Shown here in pieces: positions 35,621 to 44,045 of a DNA stretch of 50,311 nt (its first letter is position 1; each line of letters begins with the position of its first letter). Position numbers and translations under genes: made by a program. Source of the stretch: Bacteroidales bacterium (GTDB taxonomy: Bacteria > Bacteroidota > Bacteroidia > Bacteroidales > JAADGE01). Under the pieces are notes generated by a model, which worked only from the letters and a program-made list of their open reading frames with translations, was not told the DNA's origin and did no database searches. The stretch covers positions 1-50,311 of the forward strand of contig JAIORQ010000027.1 of NCBI GenBank assembly GCA_021108035.1. The letters run 5' to 3'.

Positions 35621-38600
35621 ATGAAAAAATTATTATTTATTTTATTATTTCTTACAGTTAATTTCACTCTTCTGTTTAGTCAAAATATTACAACTGATAC
35701 AACTTCTGCAGCTGAAAATTATAAAAAAGGAAAAGACTGTTATAATATCATGCTTTTTGATTCTGCATTTACATTTTTCCAAAACGCTTCCGATATTTAT
35801 AAAGAATATAAGTTATGGAATAAATATTTGTATGCTGAATCTGAAAAAGCAAGTTGTAAAAGCCTGAATTTTGATTCTGACGAAGCTTTTAAGATAATCA
35901 ATAATGCATTCAAGAAGACCGAAAATTTAGTTAAACAAAACAGTTCGGCTTATGCATTTGCATTGTTTCATAAAGGAAAAATATTCCATAATATGAATTT
36001 ACCGGATTCTGCATTAGGGTATTATGAACAAGCTTTAAAGATCAGAGAAAATATTTATAAGACTGATAACAGAGAATTAGCAGATTCCTATTATTATTTA
36101 AATAAAATATATTTTTCTTTTTATGATCTTGAGAAAGCTATGTATTACAATACTAAAGCATTGAAAATTGCAGAGAAATTGTATGAAGAAGATAATTCTT
36201 TAATCATAAATATTTTAAATGATAAAGGTTTGATTGAATTATACAGTATGAAACATCGTGAAGCAGAGAAGATTTTTGAACATACATTAAAGCTGACTCA
36301 AAATAAATTTGGTTCTGATAATTTTGAAAATATTTATGCGCTTTCTTACCTCGGATTAGTATATCAAGATTTAGGCGATTATGATAAAGCCATTGAAAAT
36401 CAGAAAGAAGTATTAAGACTGTCAATCAATAATTTGGGTAGTGAGCATTATTATTGCGGCACGGCATATCAAAATTTAGCTAATGCATATAATCATAAAA
36501 TGCAGAATGATATTGCAATTGATTATGCAAAAAAAGCAATTTCTATTTTCACTAATGTTTTTGGTGAAAAAAGTGAAGATGTTGCTGATGCAATAGGAAA
36601 TTTAGGTGTGATCTATAGTGATATAAAAGATGTTGACAACGGTTTAATATATTTAAATGAATCTTTGAAAATTTTTAAAGAAATAAAAGGTGAAGACAGT
36701 TATGATGTTTCAAGGATTTATCAAAGTATTGCTGCTATGTATCAAGATGCCGGTGATTATAAGAAAGCTGAACATTACAATAGTATAAGTCTGGAATTAA
36801 AGAAAAAAAATATTAAGGATGACCATTACAGTTTGGCACAGCTCTATTCAAATATGGGAATTCTTGAAACGCTTATGAAAAATTATGACAAAGCTTTGGA
36901 GTTTTTTAAAAAAGCAGAACCTATCTTTATTAAAAATTATGGCTTTAAAAGTGTAAATATGGCTATCCTGTATAATAATATGGGTGATAATTATAAGTTT
37001 GCCGGGAATATTGAAAATAGTATAAAATGTTATCAAAAGGCTTTAGTTTTAAATCATAAGACATTTAAAGACACTTTTAATATTTTTAATTTTCCTAAAT
37101 CTGAAGGATTTTACAGTTGGCATGATTTGTTAATTCCAATTTTGGCTAAAGCTGAAATTTTTTTAATTTTTCCTGAACGTTTCAATACAATTTCCGTAAA
37201 GAAATGCTTTGAAATTTCTTTAAACCATTATAAAGTTTGTGATACAATAATAAGCAGAATTAAACTTTCGACATGCTCTAAAGAAGATAAAATTTTTATT
37301 GCATCGAAAAGCATTAATATATATAAAGGTATTGTTGAAACATGTATGAAGTTGGTCGATTTGTCTGTTAATGAACAGGAAAAAAGGAAGTATTCAGATC
37401 TGGCATTTTTATATTCCGAAAAAAACAAAACATCCGTTCTTCTCGAAGCATTAGCAGGTGCAGAAGCTCAAAAGTTTGCGGGAATACCGGACAGTTTATT
37501 GAAAATAGAAAAAAACTTACAAATTGATATTTCATATTATAAAAAACTTATTGCAGAATCTCCTGACAGTATCGAAGAGATTGACTATTTTAATAAATTA
37601 TTCAAACTAAACAGAGATTACGATACATTAATTTTTGTTTTAGAAAAACAATATCCTAAATATCACGATCTGAAATATTCGGGATATAAAATTCATATAT
37701 CAGATCTGCAAAAATCATTAGACAAAAAAACCGTTTTAATCAGTTATTTTTTAACCGATAGTTTTACAATAATCTATTTTATTTCAAATAAAAAATTCTA
37801 TGTGGAGAAAGTTCCGAAAAATGAAAACTTAATAAAACAAGTTTTTAATTTCAGAGAAAATATTTCAAATGCTGACTTTTTACAAGACGCCTATTCAAGT
37901 AATGATAACAGAATAGTGAAAGAATATATCAAGGATGCTTATGAATTGTATGATCAATTGTTTCCCGACAAAATCAGAAAGTTGTTAAAAGGCAGTCTTT
38001 TTTCAAAAATAAAAAATTTAATCATCATTCCTGACGGTCAACTGTCAACCATGCCTTTTGAGGCATTACATTCTCAAAAATATACTACTTCATGGACTGA
38101 TTGGGAAAATACAGATTACTTTTCTGAAATGCCGTATTTGGTGAAAGATTATAACATCAGTTATTCATATTCCGGAAATTTGTTTTATAAGACTAACCCT
38201 AAAACCACAGACAAACCCGAATTTCAAAATATTAGTGATTGGTTGGCACTTGCACCGGTATTTGATAACGACAGTATTTCAGGAACTAATTTAAGAACAA
38301 GAAAATTGATAGAAAAAAACTCAACAGATCAATCCGGAAATTTAAATACACGTGCTTGGTTAAGAGACGGATCATATATTACGCCTTTACCCGGAAGTGA
38401 AGAAGAAACTAAAGAAATTTTTAATATTTTTGAAAGTAATAACAAAAAAGCGATTTTAAAAACACACAAATTTGCGAATGAAGAGTTTGTTAAATCCGGA
38501 GTTTTAAAAGATTTCAAATATCTTCACATTGCAACACACGGAATGGTCAATGAAGATAAGCCCGAATTATCATGTATTCTTCTCGCCCAAGATACCACAA

Positions 38601-38974
38601 GTACCGAAGATAATATTTTGTTTTCCGGTGAAATCTATAATTTAGAATTAAATGCAGACTTAACAGTTTTATCAGCATGCGAAACAGGTCTCGGAAAGAT
38701 TGCAGAAGGAGAGGGAGTAATAGGTTTAACAAGAGCATTGTTATATGCCGGAAGTAAAAATATCATTGTTTCACTGTGGCAAGTATCGGATGAAAGTACC
38801 AATCAATTAATGGTTGATTTCTACTCAAATTTCTTGAATAAGAAAACTCCCCCTTTGAAGGGGGCAGGGGGGATGTTTGCAGAACATTTATCAAAATCTA
38901 AACTTAAGTTAATAAAAGAGGGCAAATATGCACATCCGTTTTTTTGGAGTCCGTTTGTATTGATTGGGAAATAA
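35621..38974 (+). CDS. Secreted TPR-CHAT protease
   Basis: The 1117-residue protein has a Sec signal (1-21), a long TPR solenoid (about 30-480; kinesin-light-chain-type 42-residue repeats such as YYEQALKIRENIYK), a helical linker (about 490-690) and a C-terminal CHAT domain. CHAT is a caspase/separase-like cysteine peptidase fold. The dyad is intact: His973 in LHIATHGMV and Cys1020 in LSACETGLG. The C-terminal signature YAHPFFWSPFVLIG is typical. TPR-CHAT proteins are activated by partners bound to the TPR. The signal peptide suggests that this one acts outside the cytoplasm. A palindromic repeat encodes TPPLKGAGG near residue 1077. The neighbour at 39325 is a paralogue. Confidence 0.92.
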   Translation: MKKLLFILLFLTVNFTLLFSQNITTDTTSAAENYKKGKDCYNIMLFDSAFTFFQNASDIYKEYKLWNKYLYAESEKASCKSLNFDSDEAFKIINNAFKKTENLVKQNSSAYAFALFHKGKIFHNMNLPDSALGYYEQALKIRENIYKTDNRELADSYYYLNKIYFSFYDLEKAMYYNTKALKIAEKLYEEDNSLIINILNDKGLIELYSMKHREAEKIFEHTLKLTQNKFGSDNFENIYALSYLGLVYQDLGDYDKAIENQKEVLRLSINNLGSEHYYCGTAYQNLANAYNHKMQNDIAIDYAKKAISIFTNVFGEKSEDVADAIGNLGVIYSDIKDVDNGLIYLNESLKIFKEIKGEDSYDVSRIYQSIAAMYQDAGDYKKAEHYNSISLELKKKNIKDDHYSLAQLYSNMGILETLMKNYDKALEFFKKAEPIFIKNYGFKSVNMAILYNNMGDNYKFAGNIENSIKCYQKALVLNHKTFKDTFNIFNFPKSEGFYSWHDLLIPILAKAEIFLIFPERFNTISVKKCFEISLNHYKVCDTIISRIKLSTCSKEDKIFIASKSINIYKGIVETCMKLVDLSVNEQEKRKYSDLAFLYSEKNKTSVLLEALAGAEAQKFAGIPDSLLKIEKNLQIDISYYKKLIAESPDSIEEIDYFNKLFKLNRDYDTLIFVLEKQYPKYHDLKYSGYKIHISDLQKSLDKKTVLISYFLTDSFTIIYFISNKKFYVEKVPKNENLIKQVFNFRENISNADFLQDAYSSNDNRIVKEYIKDAYELYDQLFPDKIRKLLKGSLFSKIKNLIIIPDGQLSTMPFEALHSQKYTTSWTDWENTDYFSEMPYLVKDYNISYSYSGNLFYKTNPKTTDKPEFQNISDWLALAPVFDNDSISGTNLRTRKLIEKNSTDQSGNLNTRAWLRDGSYITPLPGSEEETKEIFNIFESNNKKAILKTHKFANEEFVKSGVLKDFKYLHIATHGMVNEDKPELSCILLAQDTTSTEDNILFSGEIYNLELNADLTVLSACETGLGKIAEGEGVIGLTRALLYAGSKNIIVSLWQVSDESTNQLMVDFYSNFLNKKTPPLKGAGGMFAEHLSKSKLKLIKEGKYAHPFFWSPFVLIGK
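38847..38875. repeat. Palindromic repeat inserted in frame in the CHAT domain
   Basis: The G/C-rich near-palindrome CCCCCTTTGAAGGGGG (38849-38864), followed by CAGGGGGGATG, stands out in an AT-rich gene and encodes TPPLKGAGG. The same block occurs at 42440-42468 in the paralogue. It is placed between two helices near the C-terminus, after the catalytic dyad. Confidence 0.7.
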
Positions 38975-39090
38975 AAAATGATTAATTTTATAAAAACGTA
39001 TAAAGACAGACAAAAAGCACTTTTCATCGTCCGACAGGACATGAAAACGTGAAAGTGTAGCTTGATTATAAGTAGTTTACAAAACACGAT

Positions 39091-39242
39091 GCTTTGGTTT
39101 AGAGTATCTGTGATATTTGAAATACAAATAGCTTTTAAGCGGTACAAACCGCTAAAAAGCAAACATTTTCACTCTACCTTTTAGCGGTTTTAATCGCTTA
39201 AAGGTTAATATAACGAATCACAGAATACCTAAACCATAGCCG
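39091..39242. mobile_element. MITE-like element, family A copy 2
   Basis: A 152-bp non-coding element. Its right end (39218-39241) is the exact inverse of the left end of the copy at 31412 over 24 bp. Its left end (GCTTTGGTTTAGAGTATCTG) is a diverged inverse. The 7-bp ACACGAT flanks it (39084-39090 and 39243-39249). Inside are two larger hairpins, AGCGG/CCGCT (39131-39160) and CCTTTTAGCG/CGCTTAAAGG (39177-39204), different from those in copy 1. It lies between the two CHAT genes. Confidence 0.85.
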
Positions 39243-39324
39243 ACACGATGAATAGTCAAAAGACGTTTTCATGCCTTTTAGGCAGCCTCATATAAAAAAT
39301 ACACACATCTTAAAAAATAAAAAT

Positions 39325-42300
39325 ATGAAAATTTTGAAAACCATCCTCTCATTGGCAATCATTATTTGCATGATTCAAATAAGTAATGCACAAAACATTA
39401 CTACTGAAACTACTTTGGCAAATAAATTTTTTGTACTTGGGGATAAATTTTATAACCAAAATTGTTTAGACAGCTCAAATATTTACTATCAAAAAGCTGC
39501 AGAAATATACAAAATTGCTGCACAAAAAAATAATGATACACTGATGTGGAAAAAACATATTCAACTGATGTATTATGTCGCTTGGAATTTAACCTCTTTG
39601 TCTGAATTTAATAATTCAATCAATGTCTCAAATAAAATATTATCTGTTAGTCTGAAATATCTAGGTGAAAATCATAAACAAACAGTAGATATATATAACG
39701 GATTAGCAAATGTTTATAATATATATATAAGTGAATACGATTTGGCATTACAGTGCTATTTAAAGGCATTACAAATCAGCAAAGAGATATTTGGAGAAAC
39801 TCACACTTATGTGGCTGATATATATAATAATATTGGAAATGTTTATGCTAATATAAATGAATATGATTTGGCATTACTATATCAATATAAAGCGTTACAA
39901 TTAAGAAAAGAACTATTTAGCGAAAAACATATTCTTGTAGCACGCAGTTATAATGATATGGGAATCATTTATTCTGATAAAAGCGAATTTGATTCAGCAC
40001 TGCAATATTATTTTGAAGCATTAGATATATATAGAGAACTACTGGGTGAAAAGCATAATTTTACAGCAATAACTTATAATAATATAGGAAATGTTTATGT
40101 TAATAAAAATGAGTATGATTTGGCACTTCAATATCATTTTGTTGCATTACAAATTAGAAAAGACCTTCTAGGCGAAAAGCATATTAATGTGGCAGCAAGT
40201 TATAATAATATCGGAGTTATTTATGCTGATAAAAGAGAATATGATTTGGCACTAAAATATTATTTTAAATCAGTACAAATTAAAAAAGAACAACTTGGGG
40301 AAAAACATATTAGTATAGCTATTAGTTATGATAATATCGGAGGTGTTTATGCTGATAAAAAAGAATTTGATTCTGCTTTGGAATATTATTTCAAAGCTCT
40401 GCAAATTACAAAAAATCTATTTGGTGAAAAACATACACTTGTGGCTACATCATACAACAATATCGGACTTGTTAATAAATATATAAATAAATATGATTTG
40501 GCATTGGAATATTATTTTAAATCATTACAAATATTTAAAGAATTGCTTGGTGAAAAATATTCACATGTTGCAACTGAGTATATTAATATCGGAGATGTTT
40601 ATGTTGAGAAAAATGAATACGATTTAGCTCTAAAAAATTATCAAAAAGGAATAGTCGCAAGTTTAAGAAACTTTAATGATACAATTAACCTTTATTCTGT
40701 TCCGATTATTAATGATTATTTAAATTGGGATGAATTATTAAAAGCCTTGCAAGAAAAAGCAGAGATATTTGCTGATACAAGCATAACTTTGCCAAAGTTT
40801 GAAACTTCGGCAAAGTTGAAACTCGCCCTCCGCCACTATCAAGCCTGCGACACATTAATATCGCAAGTCAGAAAAAATATGAAAACAAAATCGGATAAAA
40901 TTGCTCTTGGTACAATTGCAGACGAAGTGTATAAAGGAGCGGTTGATGTTTGTTTGGATTTGGTGAATAGTACAGACGTTGCAATGCAACGTCTCTTTCG
41001 AGAATCGGCATTCTATTTCTCCGAAAAAAATAAATCATCAGTCTTATTAGAAAGCCTTGCCGGTTCCGAAGCACAAAAATTTGCCGGAATACCCGATACT
41101 TTGCTCAAACAAGAACACAAACTGCAAATTGATATTGCACTGTATAAAAAAATACTTGCCGAAGAGCCGGACAGTTTAAAAGAAATTCGTTTTCAAGATA
41201 AATTGTTTAAAGCAAACCGAACTTATGACAGTCTGATTATCGTTTTTGAACAGAAATTTCCGAAATATTACGAGCTTAAATATAATCAAAAACCCGCCGG
41301 AGTAGCAGATATTCAACAAATATTAGATAAACACACGGCAATATTAAGTTATTTTGAAGGGGACAGTATGATATCTGTTTTTATTATTAATAAGAAGAAA
41401 TTTAATATCATACAAGTCGAAAAGACGAAAGATTTTAATGATATAATCACAGAATTGCGAGAAAATATTTCAAATACCGATATTATTACCGAAGATTACA
41501 GCAATAATACACACTATTCTGTTGATATTTATCAAAAAAATGCTTATGAATTATATCAATTGCTGTTTCCGAAGGAAGTAAAAAAATATCTGAATAGGAA
41601 AATCAAAAATTTAATCATTATACCTGACGGGAAATTAGCAATAATACCCTTTGAAAGTTTGCTGACCAAAAAATATAATGCAAGTTGGACCGATTGGAAA
41701 AATACAGATTACTTTTCTGAAATGCCGTATTTGGTGAAAGATTATAACATCAGTTATTCATATTCCGGAAATTTGTTTTATAAGACTAACCCTAAAACCA
41801 CAGACAAACCCGAATTTCAAAATATTAGTGATTGGTTGGCACTTGCACCGGTATTTGATAACGACAGTATTTCAGGAACTAATTTAAGAACAAGAAAATT
41901 GATAGAAAAAAACTCAACAGATCAATCCGGAAATTTAAATACACGTGCTTGGTTAAGAGACGGATCATATATTACGCCTTTACCCGGAAGTGAAGAAGAA
42001 ACTAAAGAAATTTTTAATATTTTTGAAAGTAATAACAAAAAAGCGATTTTAAAAACACACAAATTTGCGAATGAAGAGTTTGTTAAATCCGGAGTTTTAA
42101 AAGATTTCAAATATCTTCACATTGCAACACACGGAATGGTCAATGAAGATAAACCCGAATTATCATGCATTCTTCTCGCCCAAGATACCACAAGTACCGA
42201 AGATAATATTTTATTTTCCGGTGAGATATATAATTTAGAATTAAATGCCGATTTAACTGTTTTATCAGCATGCGAAACAGGTCTCGGAAAAATTGCTGAA

Positions 42301-42567
42301 GGTGAAGGTGTGATAGGATTAACAAGAGCATTATTATATGCCGGAAGCAAAAATGTCATCGTTTCACTGTGGCAAGTATCGGATGAAAGTACCAATCAAT
42401 TAATGGTAGATTTCTACTCAAATTTTTTGAATGAGAAAACTCCCCCTTTGAAGGGGGCAGGGGTGATGTTTGCAGATCATTTATCAAAATCTAAACTGAA
42501 ATTAATTAATGAAGGAAAATACGCCCACCCGTTTTTTTGGAGTCCTTTTGTTTTGATTGGAAGGTAA
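39325..42567 (+). CDS. Secreted TPR-CHAT protease, paralogue
   Basis: The 1080-residue protein (counted from the Met that starts a normal signal peptide, MKILKTILSL; an in-frame ATG 54 bp upstream would place a charged stretch before the signal) has about ten highly regular 42-residue TPR units (about 85-440; unit pattern ATSYNNIGxVYADKxEYDLALEY). A linker follows, and then a CHAT domain with His936 (HIATHG) and Cys983 (SACETG). Over 454 bp the CHAT-coding DNA is identical to the preceding gene, while the flanks differ, which implies recent gene conversion or recombination. It also carries the palindromic TPPLKGAG insert. It converges on the CRISPR array, 409 bp downstream. Confidence 0.92.
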   Translation: MKILKTILSLAIIICMIQISNAQNITTETTLANKFFVLGDKFYNQNCLDSSNIYYQKAAEIYKIAAQKNNDTLMWKKHIQLMYYVAWNLTSLSEFNNSINVSNKILSVSLKYLGENHKQTVDIYNGLANVYNIYISEYDLALQCYLKALQISKEIFGETHTYVADIYNNIGNVYANINEYDLALLYQYKALQLRKELFSEKHILVARSYNDMGIIYSDKSEFDSALQYYFEALDIYRELLGEKHNFTAITYNNIGNVYVNKNEYDLALQYHFVALQIRKDLLGEKHINVAASYNNIGVIYADKREYDLALKYYFKSVQIKKEQLGEKHISIAISYDNIGGVYADKKEFDSALEYYFKALQITKNLFGEKHTLVATSYNNIGLVNKYINKYDLALEYYFKSLQIFKELLGEKYSHVATEYINIGDVYVEKNEYDLALKNYQKGIVASLRNFNDTINLYSVPIINDYLNWDELLKALQEKAEIFADTSITLPKFETSAKLKLALRHYQACDTLISQVRKNMKTKSDKIALGTIADEVYKGAVDVCLDLVNSTDVAMQRLFRESAFYFSEKNKSSVLLESLAGSEAQKFAGIPDTLLKQEHKLQIDIALYKKILAEEPDSLKEIRFQDKLFKANRTYDSLIIVFEQKFPKYYELKYNQKPAGVADIQQILDKHTAILSYFEGDSMISVFIINKKKFNIIQVEKTKDFNDIITELRENISNTDIITEDYSNNTHYSVDIYQKNAYELYQLLFPKEVKKYLNRKIKNLIIIPDGKLAIIPFESLLTKKYNASWTDWKNTDYFSEMPYLVKDYNISYSYSGNLFYKTNPKTTDKPEFQNISDWLALAPVFDNDSISGTNLRTRKLIEKNSTDQSGNLNTRAWLRDGSYITPLPGSEEETKEIFNIFESNNKKAILKTHKFANEEFVKSGVLKDFKYLHIATHGMVNEDKPELSCILLAQDTTSTEDNILFSGEIYNLELNADLTVLSACETGLGKIAEGEGVIGLTRALLYAGSKNVIVSLWQVSDESTNQLMVDFYSNFLNEKTPPLKGAGVMFADHLSKSKLKLINEGKYAHPFFWSPFVLIGR
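41699..42152 (+). repeat. 454-bp identical tract shared by the two CHAT genes
   Basis: By eye, every base of 41699-42152 equals 38106-38559 (offset 3593). The base before the left edge differs, and protein identity drops sharply there. To the right, scattered mostly silent differences begin at 42153. Confidence 0.8.
42440..42468. repeat. Palindromic repeat in frame in the second CHAT domain
   Basis: CCCCCTTTGAAGGGGG at 42442-42457, followed by CAGGGGTGATG, encodes TPPLKGAG. It is the counterpart of the block at 38847. Confidence 0.7.
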
Positions 42568-42689
42568 TTTTTACCCGCTGCAAACAACATAAAACCAATA
42601 ATGCCTTTATATTTACAAGTCCGATTCTTTATTATATAATTCAGGATATATCTAAACAATACTTCTCCCGTTTATTTATATACTGTTGC

Positions 42690-42794
42690 TAAACGTCCGA
42701 GATGTGTAATTAAACGTCCGAGTTATGTTATTGATTGTCCGAATTGTGATATTAAATGTTCGTGATGTGTAACAGGATATCCGAGTTTTGATAT
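42690..42794. repeat. Five 21-bp degenerate tandem repeats beyond the CRISPR trailer
   Basis: Units start at 42690, 42711, 42732, 42753 and 42774. The consensus is about TAAACGTCCGAGTTGTGATAT with a conserved TCCGAG-like core and GTGATAT-like end. The array ends 19 bp before the degenerate CRISPR repeat at 42814. No gene is present between 42568 and 42975. Confidence 0.8.
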
Positions 42795-42813
42795 TAAACT
42801 TTATCAGATTTAA

Positions 42814-42849
42814 GTTGTGCCATACTGCCAAAACGGAACCACACACAAC
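42814..42849 (-). repeat. Degenerate, detached CRISPR repeat
   Basis: A 36-bp sequence starting GTTGTGCCATACTGCC and ending CACACAAC matches the array repeat at all but a few positions. It lies 126 bp outside the array, separated by an AT-rich tract with direct repeats of ATTCGATATTCATT (42901-42928). Decay at this side marks it as the leader-distal end. Confidence 0.85.
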
Positions 42850-42975
42850 CAAACCAAATAATAATCAACAAATATAATATTTCCCGCCCTATTATTAATT
42901 ATTCGATATTCATTATTCGATATTCATTATTCATTATTTGACAATTCATTATTAAATATTCAATAAAAAATAAAA

Positions 42976-44001
42976 GTTGTGCCTTGCTGCCAAAACGGAG
43001 CCGCACACAACGAAAAGCCGAAACCTACACAAAGGCAATAGGTTGTGCCTTGCTGCCAAAACGGAGCCGCACACAACACTGGTTCTTTAATTTCATTCAG
43101 GAATTACGTTGTGCCTTGCTGCCAAAACGGAGCCGCACACAACGGTTCAAGAAAAAGATGCCCTGTTTGCAATGTTGTGCCTTGCTGCCAAAACGGAGCC
43201 GCACACAACTGGGAGGTGCAACGCAATTTACAGCACGTGGTTGTGCCTTGCTGCCAAAACGGAGCCGCACACAACAAATAGTGAATACAAATACAAAGAG
43301 ATGATGTTGTGCCTTGCTGCCAAAACGCAACCGCACACAACCAGACAGGTTTTTTTAATGAACAAATTGAAGTTGTGCCTTGCTGCCAAAACGCAACCGC
43401 ACACAACTTAGGACCGATAAGTGATGTACACACAAGCGTTGTGCCTTGCTGCCAAAACGCAACCGCACACAACGCTGATGAAGAAAGAAAAATATCGCAT
43501 CCCGTTGTGCCTTGCTGCCAAAACGCAACCGCACACAACTCAAAGTTTTCAAAAAATTCAATATGCGTCGTTGTGCCTTGCTGCCAAAACGCAACCGCAC
43601 ACAACTTCCAAAGAGAATTTGCACTCCAACCGGCAGTTGTGCCTTGCTGCCAAAACGCAACCGCACACAACAAGCAATATGTATAGCATTACCATAAGTC
43701 TGTTGTGCCTTGCTGCCAAAACGCAACCGCACACAACTTGAAAAATTTAAAGCTGTTTCAAAAGTTCGTTGTGCCTTGCTGCCAAAACGCAACCGCACAC
43801 AACCACAATTTACGAAATTTATAAAGCATTTCCGTTGTGCCTTGCTGCCAAAACGCAACCGCACACAACTTTGCAAGTTAAAATAAATTGTTATCTTTGG
43901 TTGTGCCTTGCTGCTAAAACGCAACCGCACACAACTTTATCAGAAAATATTGTGTGTTCAGGTCTGTTGTGCCTTGCTGCTAAAACGCAACCGCACACAA
44001 C
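42976..44001 (-). CRISPR. Type VI-B CRISPR array, 16 repeats and 15 spacers
   Basis: Sixteen 36-bp repeats start every 66 bp from 42976 to 43966, and all 15 spacers are exactly 30 bp, the usual Cas13b spacer length. Read on the minus strand, the repeat begins GTTGTGTGCGG, has a central GTTTTG and ends GGCACAAC. The terminal GTTG/CAAC and central TTTTG match known Cas13b repeats, so transcription is probably on the minus strand, the same as cas13b. Three repeat versions form blocks: five distal (42976-43275) with C at crRNA positions 12 and 14, nine with T12/G14 (43306-43869), and two proximal (43900-44001) that also have A21. Only 44 bp separate the array from the cas13b stop codon, leaving little room for a separate leader. 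Confidence 0.97.
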
Positions 44002-44045
44002 ATATAGTTGTTTAAAGTATTGTAAATATATACATTATACAATTT

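Noticed and set aside
39271-39324. Upstream ATG for the second CHAT gene
   Set aside because: It would add 18 charged residues in front of a normal Sec signal peptide. It also lies only 22 bp after the target duplication of a mobile element. The Met at 39325 is the better start.
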